Assembly (NCBI RefSeq): GCF_030161115.1
Contig: NZ_BSPQ01000013.1
Location: 124,001 to 188,000, forward strand
Source: Psychromonas marina
GTDB lineage: Bacteria; Pseudomonadota; Gammaproteobacteria; Enterobacterales; Psychromonadaceae
DNA length: 64,000 nucleotides
Reading direction: 5' to 3'
Positions within the stretch are counted from its first letter, which is position 1. The number at the start of each line of letters is the position of its first letter. The notes under the pieces are model-generated. The model was given only the letters and a program-made list of their open reading frames with translations. It was not told the origin of the DNA and made no database searches. The translations under genes were made by a program, and so were the position numbers. Below, piece after piece: positions 25,303 through 34,568 of the stretch.

Positions 25303-25754
25303 TCCCCTTCACACTTCAAAAGTGTAAACATTAACGAGTGCAATGTCACTTAACGTACAGCGAATCTAAATTTGATACTGTAAAAGCAAAACCTAATAAA
25401 TTAATTATCATTTACACGAAAACAGATAACCTGAGTATGGACATTAATATCAACATTGTATTTAATGTCTGCACTAAATTTATATCAATGTGTTTCCCGT
25501 ATGTAAAATACTGATAGAATACTGACGTTTAAAGGATTAGGCGCTAATGATACAAATTACATTAAATAGCACTTTAATCTTATTAGTAAAAAGATGACTT
25601 CTTAGTACGCACATTATAAATGATATAAGCGTTAACATTATTACTCACGCTAACTATCTGTTGCTTATATATTGAACTCTCTATTTTCACTGGATTATAT
25701 CTGCTCATTGACACTGTAATAGGTATTGAACTTAATTTATTTAGGAACTAACCA
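25303..25754. other. Intergenic region upstream of the Bax-like gene
   Basis: About 450 bases with very high A+T content and no gene. It contains a short ACACTT/AAGTGT hairpin just after the preceding gene and a GACATTA/TAATGTC inverted repeat near 25440-25470. It presumably carries the promoter of the gene at 25755. Confidence 0.4.
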
Positions 25755-26693
25755 GTGAATAAGTACCTCTTAAGATCCACTATTTTGCTTGTAATTGTTG
25801 CCAGTTTATTGCTGACCTCATGTACAGAAAGCTTTTATAGCAACTCATCATCAAGCTCTACAGAACAACAACCATTAATAGAAGAACCTACTGTCGTTAC
25901 CATCAAGTCAATGGATGACTTAAATGCTTTGTTTAATCAACTACAGTATTTAGAAGATAACTGGAATAACAGTGGTCAAAGTATTCCTAGAATCACTTTT
26001 TCTAACATTAATGAGGCATGGGTTAAGGTCTCGCCACAACTACCTGTTGAAACAAAAAAATCTGTTTTTTTCCGCCTAATGACCCCATTAATATTAATCT
26101 CTAATGAACATATTTTACAGCAACGCGATGTCGTTAAAAATGAACCATTGGATTCTAGTCAATTATCAACGATTGCTTTGAAATACCGCGTCATTAAAAA
26201 TAAAGAAACGCCCTTAACAGAAGCTGATCGCCAAACGCTCTTATCAAGAGTTGATATTATTCCAGCATCCCTTGCATTAGCGCAAGCAGCAGAAGAAAGT
26301 GGCTGGGCAACCTCGCGGTTTGCCTTAGAGGGCAATGCTTTATTTGGACAGTGGGATTTTTCTGGTAACGGAATGAAGCCACAACAACAACGAGCACACC
26401 TTGGAGAATATGGTGTAGCACAATTTGATAGTCCCCTTGATTCTGTAGAAGCTTATATGCTTAATTTGAATACTAATGCTGCTTATAATAATTTACGTGA
26501 ACTACGTAAAGAAATGCGTATTAATGAGCGTCAAATAACCGGCTATGAACTAGCAGGTACACTCGACAAGTATTCTGAACGTGGCAAGGCTTATATTAGT
26601 GGGTTACGCTTAATGATTCGTTATAATAAGTTAGAGCCCGTCGATGAGATGCAGCTCTTAAATGATAAATTCATACATCTGCTGACTAATTAA
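25755..26693 (+). CDS. Bax-like N-acetylglucosaminidase-family lipoprotein
   Basis: A 312-residue envelope protein. The signal peptide has lipobox LTSC at about 20-23, then a Ser-rich linker. The C-terminal half (about 150-290) is the glucosaminidase (LYZ2/Bax) domain: IIPASLALAQAAEESGWATSRFA holds the catalytic Glu, then GNALFGQWDFSGNGMKP and YMLNLNTNAAYNNLRELR. Proteins with this domain cut peptidoglycan at GlcNAc. Length and domain order fit Bax of gammaproteobacteria. It stands alone. Confidence 0.88.
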   Translation: MNKYLLRSTILLVIVASLLLTSCTESFYSNSSSSSTEQQPLIEEPTVVTIKSMDDLNALFNQLQYLEDNWNNSGQSIPRITFSNINEAWVKVSPQLPVETKKSVFFRLMTPLILISNEHILQQRDVVKNEPLDSSQLSTIALKYRVIKNKETPLTEADRQTLLSRVDIIPASLALAQAAEESGWATSRFALEGNALFGQWDFSGNGMKPQQQRAHLGEYGVAQFDSPLDSVEAYMLNLNTNAAYNNLRELRKEMRINERQITGYELAGTLDKYSERGKAYISGLRLMIRYNKLEPVDEMQLLNDKFIHLLTN

Positions 26694-27241
26694 CCAATTG
26701 TGAAGTGAATTTCAGATTAGGCATTAAGTGATGTCTAATCTGAACATTCCATTCATTCAATGAAATAACTATAAATATAATTAGGTATTAATGTATTTAT
26801 AAGATAGTATCAATTTATTCTGTCATTTAACGTTATTAATGAAACATAAAGTCCAAGTTATTATCTCTGTTACTCCCGCGTTTTCGTAGTTGTCCTTAGT
26901 TATCCCTTAGCTTCATCATCATATCAATAATTCAATTGTCAGTATTTAGTTCTTATTTGTAAGTAAAGCAATGAAAATTTTTCTGCAAGCTACAAATAAT
27001 AACCAAATCGTCCTAATAAAAAGTGACGATAAACTAGATGTAAGTAATACCAATCTAGATAAGTAATTGGTATACAAACATCACTATTTCATTGAATCAT
27101 TACAATGCGTTTTATCGCTATAAATATGCACTCCTTAACACCGCATTTGCTTGTGTCATGTCGTTTTATATTTTTATCATCAGCGTCGAAAAAGTAACTT
27201 GTACTGATTTGTTTTATACAATTCTAAAAAGGATATTTGTT
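26694..27241. other. AT-rich intergenic region with an AATACCAAT-type inverted repeat
   Basis: Some 550 bases without a clear gene. An inverted repeat lies at 27047-27073. The longer reading frame starting at 27092 has a hydrophobic, poorly credible N-terminal part; only its last 34 codons (27242-27346) have a good ribosome-binding site. Confidence 0.4.
27047..27073. repeat. ATACCAAT/ATTGGTAT inverted repeat
   Basis: Two perfect 8-base arms (27047-27054 and 27066-27073) are separated by 11 bases. AATACCAAT-type palindromes are, to my memory, dispersed in intergenic regions of marine gammaproteobacteria, but I see no second good copy in this window. Confidence 0.4.
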
Positions 27242-27346
27242 ATGGCTCGTACAACGGGAAGAAAGCGTTTTTGGTTTCAACAAACACGTGATCAAAAATC
27301 AGAAACAAAAATTACCATTAAACAAACACAACAATTAATTAAGTAA
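27242..27346 (+). CDS. Putative small basic protein (34 aa)
   Basis: ATG at 27242 follows AAAAAGGA with suitable spacing. The product, MARTTGRKRFWFQQ followed by a Lys/Gln/Thr-rich tail, is strongly basic and hydrophilic. It could be a small nucleic-acid-binding protein, or a chance frame. I know no family. The upstream 50 codons in frame lack a ribosome-binding site, which is why I use the internal start. Confidence 0.4.
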   Translation: MARTTGRKRFWFQQTRDQKSETKITIKQTQQLIK

Positions 27347-27515
27347 TACTTTACGCGATGTTATTTTTGAGGAGCCTCTATCCTCTTAAAATAACCGAGC
27401 GAATAGTGTTTTGTAGCTACAACCGCATTAGTTTTTCACTCTCCTAAAAACTCACAACACAATACTATGCTAAAATGTCATCCCATTAAGGAAATTAATA
27501 GGATGCACTATCATT

Positions 27516-28175
27516 TTGGCAACTCCCTCTCTCCCAATACTCTATTCATTACAAAATTGTCCTTATGCAATTCGTGCCCGTTTCACATTGTTTAAATCAC
27601 AGCAACAGGTATTAATACGCGCCATTAAACTTAATAATAAACCTTCTGAAATGCTGGCAGTATCACCCAAAGGCAGTGTGCCAGTATTAGTCGTTGCTGA
27701 TGATGAAGTCATAGAAGAGAGTTTAGAAATTATGCATTGGGCACTAACTAAAAATGATCCGGATGACTTGCTACATCATCAGACTATCGATGCATTGAAT
27801 GCGATGGATAACCTAATTATTGATTTTGAAAGCACCTTTATTCCTGCACTCGAGCACTATTGCTGTGCTAAACGTTATCATGAAGATAACATCGAACAAT
27901 GTAGATCACTTTGTGAAAGCGTGCTTATGCAATTAGAGAACAAATTATCGCGACATGCTTTTATCTTCTCTGAGAAAGAGAGTTTAGTCGATATTGCCCT
28001 CTTCCCCTTTATACGTAAGTTTGCTCGCGTAGAGCGACAATGGTACTTGCAAAGCCCTTATCCCAACCTGCGTAACTGGTTAAATAACTACCTACAAAGC
28101 CCAACCTTTACCAAAGTCATGACAAAACATGAGCTATGGTTAGAAAAGCGTAAAACGATCTATTTCCCTGGCTAA
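27516..28175 (+). CDS. Glutathione S-transferase / glutaredoxin-2-like protein
   Basis: A GST-fold protein of 219 residues. The N-terminal thioredoxin-like domain has ILYSLQNCPYAIRARFTL with a CPYA redox-type motif, then SPKGSVPVLVV (conserved cis-Pro) and VIEESLEIMHWAL. The C-terminal all-helical domain includes SLVDIALFPFIRKFARVE, the N-capping box region. The start appears to be TTG at 27516. The ATG at 27503 is in another frame, so the usual ATG is missing or a small indel has occurred. It is convergent with the LysR gene at 28198. Confidence 0.88.
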   Translation: MATPSLPILYSLQNCPYAIRARFTLFKSQQQVLIRAIKLNNKPSEMLAVSPKGSVPVLVVADDEVIEESLEIMHWALTKNDPDDLLHHQTIDALNAMDNLIIDFESTFIPALEHYCCAKRYHEDNIEQCRSLCESVLMQLENKLSRHAFIFSEKESLVDIALFPFIRKFARVERQWYLQSPYPNLRNWLNNYLQSPTFTKVMTKHELWLEKRKTIYFPG

Positions 28176-28197
28176 TCAACACACCATATAACGAAAA

Positions 28198-29070
28198 TTA
28201 AGTTAACCTGCCCAACTGGCTTTGGAAAAAGTCCAGAAACACTCTGGTTTTGATCGGGATAGAACGACTTTGATATAACACACTGAGTTGCAATGCAACC
28301 GGTGGTTTAGACAGGTTTAAGCGCTGCAAATTACACTCTTTTTGACAACTGTAATCTGGTAACTTTGTAATGCCTAAATTTTGCATCACCGCTTGTAAAC
28401 GCATTGTAGGGCTTGAGAAGCTAGCGCACCCCTCTACTGCAACAGATTGCAATACCTCTCCATCTCGAAACAGCCACAGCTCTTGTTGCTCACTAACAAT
28501 ACAGGGGAAATTCATTAATTCAGTCGGCTCGAGTAAGCGTTTATTTTCAAATTCAGAACCCGCAAATATAGATTGTGGGAAACTCAATAATGTTTTTGCT
28601 ATCCAGTTAGAGGCAGGTAAGTCTTTCTCATGCAAGACAAAAGTTAAATCGTAATGAAGATCATTTTCAGGTATTGCACCTGAATAATGGCTACAATTAA
28701 GTACTATTTTAGGGTATCGCTTAGCAAAATCCGTTAACAATTCACTGATGATTTGATTGAAAAACTCCAGCGGTAACAATATGTTCAACTGCCCTTTAGG
28801 TTCATTAATAAATGATCCAACTTCCTCTTCAACAGACCTCAGTGCATCAATATGCGCTTTACTTGCTTGATATAATAACTGTCCACTCTCGGTTAATTGC
28901 TGTTTTCGTGTAGTACGAATTAAAAGCTGACTACCAATCGCTTGTTCTAGTTGTACCAAATGACGGCTCAGTTTTGATTTTGGAATGTTGAGTTGCTTCG
29001 CAGCTAAAGTAAATGATCCCGCTTCAGCCAGTGAGACGAACATTGACAGATCATCCAAACGTGTTTTCAT
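28198..29070 (-). CDS. LysR-family transcriptional regulator, divergent from thioredoxin
   Basis: A LysR-type regulator of 290 residues, taking the ATG at 29070 (MKTRLDDLSMFVSLAEAGSF). The helix-turn-helix reads FTLAAKQLNIPKSKLSRHLVQ and LIRTTRKQQLTESG, and the effector domain begins GQLNILLPLEFFNQI. It belongs to the CrgA/AaeR-like group rather than YeiE. It is divergent from the trx-yeiH pair, so it probably controls them (inference). Confidence 0.88.
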   Translation of the reverse strand: MKTRLDDLSMFVSLAEAGSFTLAAKQLNIPKSKLSRHLVQLEQAIGSQLLIRTTRKQQLTESGQLLYQASKAHIDALRSVEEEVGSFINEPKGQLNILLPLEFFNQIISELLTDFAKRYPKIVLNCSHYSGAIPENDLHYDLTFVLHEKDLPASNWIAKTLLSFPQSIFAGSEFENKRLLEPTELMNFPCIVSEQQELWLFRDGEVLQSVAVEGCASFSSPTMRLQAVMQNLGITKLPDYSCQKECNLQRLNLSKPPVALQLSVLYQSRSIPIKTRVFLDFFQSQLGRLT

Positions 29071-29185
29071 GTGACTGTTCCATTTATGCAACAAAGATTT
29101 CTATTAAACCTATCTAATCAAAAAAGATCAACTTGGGTATAGTCAACCTATCTAATAATTGTACAAACTAAATAGGGATAAAATA

Positions 29186-29506
29186 ATGAGCAATGTAAAT
29201 GAGATAAATGCAACAGATTTTAAAACACAAGTCATTGAGCATAATGGCCTTGTGTTAGTAGACTTTTTTGCCCAATGGTGTGGACCTTGTAAGATGATTG
29301 CACCGATTATCGATGAAATAGCAACAGAGTTCAGTACATTAAAAGTGGTTAAGGTGGATGCGGATAAAGCACAAGCACTAATGCTTCAATTTGGTATTCG
29401 TGGTATTCCAACATTACTACTGTTTAATGAAGGTAAAGTGGTTGCCACCAAAGTGGGTGCGTTATCATTGACCCAGCTTCGCGAGTTTATTAATGCTAAT
29501 AGTTAA
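29186..29506 (+). CDS. Thioredoxin
   Basis: A thioredoxin of 106 residues, reducing disulfides in the cytoplasm. LVDFFAQWCGPCKMIAPIIDEI holds the WCGPC active site at about residues 31-35. VVKVDADKAQALMLQFGIRGIPTLLLF has the conserved cis-proline (IPT). The ATG at 29186 has GGGATAA upstream; an ATG nine codons earlier is less likely. Position after the divergent LysR gene suggests an inducible accessory thioredoxin rather than the main TrxA. A terminator follows. Confidence 0.92.
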   Translation: MSNVNEINATDFKTQVIEHNGLVLVDFFAQWCGPCKMIAPIIDEIATEFSTLKVVKVDADKAQALMLQFGIRGIPTLLLFNEGKVVATKVGALSLTQLREFINANS

Positions 29507-29517
29507 GGTACCTAATG

Positions 29518-29557
29518 AAAGGCAATAATGTAAATTTCATTATTGTCTTTTATTTCT
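29518..29557 (+). terminator. Terminator after thioredoxin
   Basis: GGCAATAATG (29521-29530) pairs with CATTATTGTC (29538-29547), with one G-U pair, across a 7-base loop. TTTTATTTCTT follows. It separates the thioredoxin gene from the transporter gene at 29665. Confidence 0.75.
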
Positions 29558-29664
29558 TAACCTCATTAACGTTCAACTTTTATTAACCATTAGTTAAAAA
29601 CTGTCGAATATACTTAACAGTACTTATCAAATACACTTCTCTCATCAATTAAGGGGAAGTAATA

Positions 29665-30612
29665 ATGTTTACCACTATTCAAAGAATTCAATTTAACAAG
29701 CAGTTCTTCATATTCTCTGCGCTCGCTTGTTTATGTTTATTTCCAGTTATCTCATCACCGATTGCATTAGTTTTAGGCTTTACATTAGCAACCCTAGGCT
29801 TAGTGCCAAGTGATATAAATACGGCCCTTATCACTAAAAAATTATTAGCATACTCGATTGTTGGTTTAGGGTTTGGTATCAATTTACCGCAAGCTATCGA
29901 AGTCAGTTCAAATAATATTGGCATCATCGTTTGTTCAATATTTTCAACGTTGGCTTTAGGTATAGGATTAACTAAAGCATTAAAAATAAAACCTAAAATG
30001 GGTCACTTAATCGCTTCTGGTACCGCTATTTGTGGAGGTAGTGCTATTGCAGCCGTTGCACCTGCGATTGATGCAGATGCAGATGAGACCTCGCATGCAT
30101 TAGCCACTATTTTTATATTAAATAGTGTCGCTTTATTTGTATTCCCATTAGTCGGACATTGGTTAATGATGAGTCAACACGATTTTGGTATTTGGAGTGC
30201 GATAGCGATTCATGATACCTCTTCAGTCGTTGGCGCGGCATCTGTATACGGTGACGAAGCATTACAGATAGCAACAACCCTTAAATTAGCACGAGCACTG
30301 TGGATTATTCCCGTTGCCTTCATCAGTGCTCTGATGTTTAAAGGGGATAATAAGAAGATTCCAGTACCGTTATTTATTCTGTTTTACTGTGTGGCGATTG
30401 CTGTTGCTTATCTGTTTCCACAGTTTGATCTGTTATACCAAGATATCTTTATGGTTTCAAAACGACTATTAGTGCTCTGTCTCTTTTTAATCGGTGCAGG
30501 ATTAACCATTAAAAGTATCAAATCAGCAGGATTAAGACCGATGATATTAGGCGTTATTTTATGGGTTACTATCTCTGTATCATCACTTGCTTATATTCTA
30601 CTTGCCATGTAA
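29665..30612 (+). CDS. yeiH: YeiH family putative sulfate exporter / membrane transporter
   Basis: An integral membrane protein of 315 residues and about ten hydrophobic segments (UPF0324/YeiH family). Conserved blocks are LLAYSIVGLGFGINLPQAIE, GHLIASGTAICGGSAIAAVAPAIDADADE, IHDTSSVVGAASVYGDEAL and RLLVLCLFLIGAGLTIKSIK. YeiH is thought to export sulfate or related sulfur oxyanions, but direct proof is limited. A preceding thioredoxin gene and the divergent LysR regulator hint at a sulfur or redox stress unit (inference). Confidence 0.9.
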   Translation: MFTTIQRIQFNKQFFIFSALACLCLFPVISSPIALVLGFTLATLGLVPSDINTALITKKLLAYSIVGLGFGINLPQAIEVSSNNIGIIVCSIFSTLALGIGLTKALKIKPKMGHLIASGTAICGGSAIAAVAPAIDADADETSHALATIFILNSVALFVFPLVGHWLMMSQHDFGIWSAIAIHDTSSVVGAASVYGDEALQIATTLKLARALWIIPVAFISALMFKGDNKKIPVPLFILFYCVAIAVAYLFPQFDLLYQDIFMVSKRLLVLCLFLIGAGLTIKSIKSAGLRPMILGVILWVTISVSSLAYILLAM

Positions 30613-30642
30613 TCAACTGAGCTAACAATCACTTAACAATAG

Positions 30643-30795
30643 TTAATCTATGCTGTTATCTGTTTTTTTGTCGATGACATAATAAACAAGTAACGAAAAT
30701 GACAATAATGCCCATGCAGCACTAACGAGACCAACGCTATAGGTCGAAAGAATCGCTGCAAGCATGACTAGACTAATTATAAAATGTTGAAACAT
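30643..30795 (-). CDS. Putative 50-aa small membrane protein
   Basis: A minus-strand frame, ATG at 30795 and TAA at 30643, with GGAATAG just upstream. The product begins MFQHFIISLVMLAAILSTYS, continues with SVGLVSAAWALLSFSLLVYY, and ends in a short charged tail (VIDKKTDNSID). Nearly all of it is hydrophobic, giving one or two membrane helices. It stands in the gap between yeiH and ldhA. I know no family, but the composition and signal are better than chance. Confidence 0.5.
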   Translation of the reverse strand: MFQHFIISLVMLAAILSTYSVGLVSAAWALLSFSLLVYYVIDKKTDNSID

Positions 30796-31010
30796 ATCTA
30801 TTCCGATTTAATGAACATGAGTGTCATTATTGCTTGCTCAAAATAATTATTGAAATAAATTAATCATCTAACTCATAACAAACTATAAACTAATGCAGTC
30901 AGCTATCCGCCTAACTTTTATAAAAGTAACTAGCAGCAACGATCTAACAGTGTTAGTTTAAACCTTGTTCATCCAGCTACAATTACCATTAATAAGAGGA
31001 AGGCTCCATT

Positions 31011-32000
31011 ATGAAAATCGCTATGTTCAGTTCTCGTAGTTATGATATTCAACATTTCCAACCACTCATCTCAGATTCAATTAGTATTCATTTTTTTGAT
31101 ACCCAGCTAAACGCCAAAACCGTGGCATTAGCAAGTGGGTATGATGCAGTATGTGCCTTTGTAAACGATGATTTAAGTGCCCCGGTATTAACCCAACTTC
31201 ACAAGGTAGGTATCAAGTTCATTGCCATGCGTTGTGCAGGTTTTAACAACATCGATTTAGCAAGTGCAAAATCAATGGGGATTACCATTGTCCGTGTTCC
31301 CGCTTATTCACCTGAAGCTGTTGCTGAACATGCGATTGCATTATTAATGACACTTAACCGTCGCATTCACAAAGCTTACCAACGTACACGTGATGCTAAC
31401 TTTTCATTACAAGGGCTGGTTGGGTTTAACTTGCATGGGAAAACAGTTGGAATTATTGGTACCGGTAAAATAGGTGTTGCAACAATGGCTATTTTTAAAG
31501 GTTTTGGCTGTAAAATATTAGCCTCTGATCCCTACCCTTCTGATAAAGCAATCGCATTAGGTGCGGAATACGTTAGCTTAGAAACCTTGTTTGCAGCGAG
31601 TGATGTGATCAGTTTACATTGCCCACTAACCACTGAAAATAAGCATCTGTTAGATGAAAAAACATTTGCATTGATGAAAGATGGCGTGACCATCATAAAT
31701 ACCAGTCGTGGTGGTTTGTTGAATGCACATGATGCCATTCAAGCATTAAAAATTGGTCGTATTGGCGGGCTAGGTTTAGATGTTTACGAAGAGGAAGAGC
31801 AGCTTTTCTTTGGAGATCACTCTAGTGAAATTATTGCCGATGATATTTTCCGTCGACTATCTGCTTGCCATAATGTCATTTTTACCGGTCATCAAGCCTT
31901 TTTAACCAAAGAAGCTTTAACCAGTATTGCTCAAACGACACTCAGTAATTTAGCAGATCTTGACGCAGGTCGACCTTGTGTTAACGAAGTCAGTAACTAA
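31011..32000 (+). CDS. ldhA: Fermentative D-lactate dehydrogenase
   Basis: An NADH-dependent D-lactate dehydrogenase of 329 residues (D-2-hydroxyacid dehydrogenase family) that reduces pyruvate to D-lactate in fermentation. RCAGFNNIDL, the Rossmann motif VGIIGTGKIGVATMAIF, the catalytic Arg in NTSRGGLLN, Glu in GLDVYEEEEQLFFGD and His in FTGHQAFLTKEALTSI are all present. It is almost line-for-line like E. coli LdhA. It supports a facultatively anaerobic lifestyle. Confidence 0.96.
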   Translation: MKIAMFSSRSYDIQHFQPLISDSISIHFFDTQLNAKTVALASGYDAVCAFVNDDLSAPVLTQLHKVGIKFIAMRCAGFNNIDLASAKSMGITIVRVPAYSPEAVAEHAIALLMTLNRRIHKAYQRTRDANFSLQGLVGFNLHGKTVGIIGTGKIGVATMAIFKGFGCKILASDPYPSDKAIALGAEYVSLETLFAASDVISLHCPLTTENKHLLDEKTFALMKDGVTIINTSRGGLLNAHDAIQALKIGRIGGLGLDVYEEEEQLFFGDHSSEIIADDIFRRLSACHNVIFTGHQAFLTKEALTSIAQTTLSNLADLDAGRPCVNEVSN

Positions 32001-32014
32001 ATTAGCGGCTGTTA

Positions 32015-32039
32015 TAAAAAGCCAGTTAACTACTGGCTT
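32015..32039 (-). terminator. Terminator between ldhA and the HAD phosphatase gene
   Basis: AAGCCAGT and ACTGGCTT form an 8-bp stem with a 5-base loop. On the minus strand a T run follows directly, ending the HAD phosphatase transcript. It may also serve ldhA in the other direction. Confidence 0.8.
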
Positions 32040-32053
32040 AATAATGACGCTTT

Positions 32054-32881
32054 CTAAATTGCAGTAGATAATAATGGCTGTAACGCCTTCTCTTCTATCG
32101 CAACAGCAACACCGTCTTCGAGGTTAGTTTTAGTAATAAAATGACACATCGCCTTCGTTTCGTCGTCAGCATTACCCATCGCAACAGCCATACCTGCAAA
32201 CGCTAACATAGCATGATCATTTTCAGCATCACCTACACACATCACTTCTGCCGCAGTGATGTTTAACTCTTGGCAAAGTTTCTCAACCGCAACACCTTTA
32301 TTACTGTCTTTATGTAATACTTCTAAGAAAATTGCAGCACTGCGTACCACTGTATATTTTTCTTTTAATGAAGCAGGTACCTGAGCAATAGCAGCTGTTA
32401 AATCATCTTCAGCAGCAACCATCATCACTTTAATGAACACTTCATTATCATCAATCAAATTGAAATCTACTTCTGTTGACTCAATATTATTCAATGTTGC
32501 TTCAATATCTGTCCATGGATTATTGCGGTGTGTAATTAAGCCCTGTGTAACCGAGAAAGCATGAATATCAACACCAAGCTTTTGGGAAATTTCAAATGTA
32601 GCCTTGATATCAGTCCCTTTAAGACTAGTTTGATGAAGTACTGCCCCACTTTCAACGCGCTCTACTAGCGAACCGTTAAAAGAGACAACAAAGTCATCTT
32701 CTGTGGTTAAACCAAGTTGTTCTAGATACTTTTGTAAGCCACTACGAGGGCGACCTGAAGCTAAAACAACTTTGATTCCTGCATCTTTGGCACGTTGAAT
32801 AGCTTGGCAGTTACGTTCAGATACCAATTTTTCTTTGTTTAATAAAGTGCCATCCATGTCCAGCGCGATCAGTTTTATCAT
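32054..32881 (-). CDS. yidA: YidA-like Cof-type HAD sugar phosphatase
   Basis: A HAD phosphatase of 275 residues. Motif I is ALDMDGTLLNKEK, motif II is VVLASGRPRSG, the lysine is in the C-terminal half (DSNKGVAVEKL), and motif IV is VMCVGDAENDHAMLAFAG. A type-IIB (Cof) cap lies between. It is closely similar along its length to E. coli YidA, including the end FITKTNLEDGVAVAIE. The likely substrate is a small sugar phosphate. It has its own terminator. Confidence 0.88.
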   Translation of the reverse strand: MIKLIALDMDGTLLNKEKLVSERNCQAIQRAKDAGIKVVLASGRPRSGLQKYLEQLGLTTEDDFVVSFNGSLVERVESGAVLHQTSLKGTDIKATFEISQKLGVDIHAFSVTQGLITHRNNPWTDIEATLNNIESTEVDFNLIDDNEVFIKVMMVAAEDDLTAAIAQVPASLKEKYTVVRSAAIFLEVLHKDSNKGVAVEKLCQELNITAAEVMCVGDAENDHAMLAFAGMAVAMGNADDETKAMCHFITKTNLEDGVAVAIEEKALQPLLSTAI

Positions 32882-33088
32882 AATTTATAACCTATAAAGA
32901 GACTGTGTTAAGTGTTGGTATGTTGCGCAATTATATGGCACATCATCAAAGTAACGGCTAGTTTATAGATTTTTAAATTTTAGGATAGTATTCAGATCAA
33001 AACAGTATTGTTTTAAAGTTGAATTACTAGGCTTAATTCCTGAGTAGTTAAAGCAGTAACTATCAATACCCTGATCTACATAAATCAG

Positions 33089-34360
33089 TTACATCAGCCA
33101 TTTCCACCAAATAAATACAACTAAGAATGATATGAGAGAGAACAAGCCAACCCATGAAAGTGCTTTCATACTACTGCTGAACCTTAGCTCTTTAGGCAGC
33201 AACGTTTGCGCGACTAGCTTGTAATTAAGGAATGCAAAAACGGGGGTCGTAGCGAATGCTAACATCATGGCAAAATTCAACATTGTCATCAATGAAGAAG
33301 CCCAAAATAGTATCACCAGCATGGCACAAGCGCAGATCCAAAACATATAACGTTGATGCTTCGCTTCATGATGAGAATTGATGTTTTCAATCTTAACTTT
33401 AGCTTCCGCTAATGCACGTGAATAACCATCAATAACCGTAATAGTACTGCCAAAGATACACAAGAAGCCAATACTCGCAATCAAGTACCGAGACCACTCA
33501 CCTATCGTTGCCGCATAGACACGAATAAGCTGATCAGTAAACGCTGTACCAGCGGCTTCGACACTATCTACATAACCATGTAAGACTAAACGGCCCAATG
33601 CAAGAAATACAAGCGCCAGCAGTGCCGTCATAATATAACCGACATTAAAATCAAATAGTGCAGATTGATTGGTTACTTTTTGCTCGCGCTGTTGCCTTTT
33701 AAGCCACAATGAATTCAAAGTGGCAATCTCGATAGGCGCAGGCATCCACCCCATGGTGATAACAATCAGACCTATTGCCGCCACATTCCACGATGAGGGA
33801 GCGGTAAAATTAGTTGGCACGCTTTGAACTTGATTAGCAGCAATAATTACTGCGCTAACAGACGTTATGACCACAATCAGCATGATAATTTTTGATAAGT
33901 GATTCAATGCGGTGTATTGACCACGTAGTAAAACCGTTAAACAAGCAACAAAAACAATCCCTGAAAGTACTGGCAAGGGTAATGAAAATGGCAATAAATA
34001 TGCCAACAAACTGGCGCTAAAAATACCTAGAGCCGCCGTATTAACGATCGCAGAAATAGCGCATAGGGCTGTAAACAGATATAGGTACAAATTTCCCATC
34101 TGCGCATAGCCATGTACCAAACTATTACTCGTGCCCATGGTGTACTGCACACCTGCACGAAAAAAAGGATATTTGAGCAGATTTATTAATAAGATTAAAG
34201 CGGCTAACTGCCAACCGTAAACTGCACCAGCTTTGGTTGAAGCAATAAGATGTGATCCTCCTACGGCGGCTGTCGCCATCATGATACCAGGTCCTAAAGA
34301 GTGAATAACCTGTTTGAATCGAACTGTAGTTGGCATTGCTGCCAAGGTATTGCTTTGCAT
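33089..34360 (-). CDS. NRAMP-related membrane transporter lacking the canonical metal motifs
   Basis: A 423-residue protein with about eleven hydrophobic segments in the NRAMP (LeuT-like) pattern. It opens LGPGIMMATAAVGGSHLIAST: where NRAMP helix 1 has DPGN, VGGSH (33-37) stands. In helix 6, the usual MPHN-type motif is replaced by MPAPIEIATLNSLWL (from 206). Metal selectivity must therefore differ from Mn/Fe NRAMPs; the cargo is unknown. The ATG at 34360 has AGGA five bases upstream; a GTG at 34378 is possible. It is divergent from the PBP1B gene, with an inverted repeat between them (34569-34595). Confidence 0.8.
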   Translation of the reverse strand: MQSNTLAAMPTTVRFKQVIHSLGPGIMMATAAVGGSHLIASTKAGAVYGWQLAALILLINLLKYPFFRAGVQYTMGTSNSLVHGYAQMGNLYLYLFTALCAISAIVNTAALGIFSASLLAYLLPFSLPLPVLSGIVFVACLTVLLRGQYTALNHLSKIIMLIVVITSVSAVIIAANQVQSVPTNFTAPSSWNVAAIGLIVITMGWMPAPIEIATLNSLWLKRQQREQKVTNQSALFDFNVGYIMTALLALVFLALGRLVLHGYVDSVEAAGTAFTDQLIRVYAATIGEWSRYLIASIGFLCIFGSTITVIDGYSRALAEAKVKIENINSHHEAKHQRYMFWICACAMLVILFWASSLMTMLNFAMMLAFATTPVFAFLNYKLVAQTLLPKELRFSSSMKALSWVGLFSLISFLVVFIWWKWLM

Positions 34361-34568
34361 AAACTTCCTAATAGACACCTTAAAATTGCGGCAGACATCA
34401 TATAGGGTTGAGACTAAAAAACAGTTTAAATGTAATTTAATATGATTTATATCAAATAATTGGGCTCATGAATCACCAATAGAGGTAAGTAAAGTTTATT
34501 TTAAAGCGCCATGCTTAAGCCAACATCTATTTGAGACAGCCTTTACATAAACCTTTAAACAACATTGG

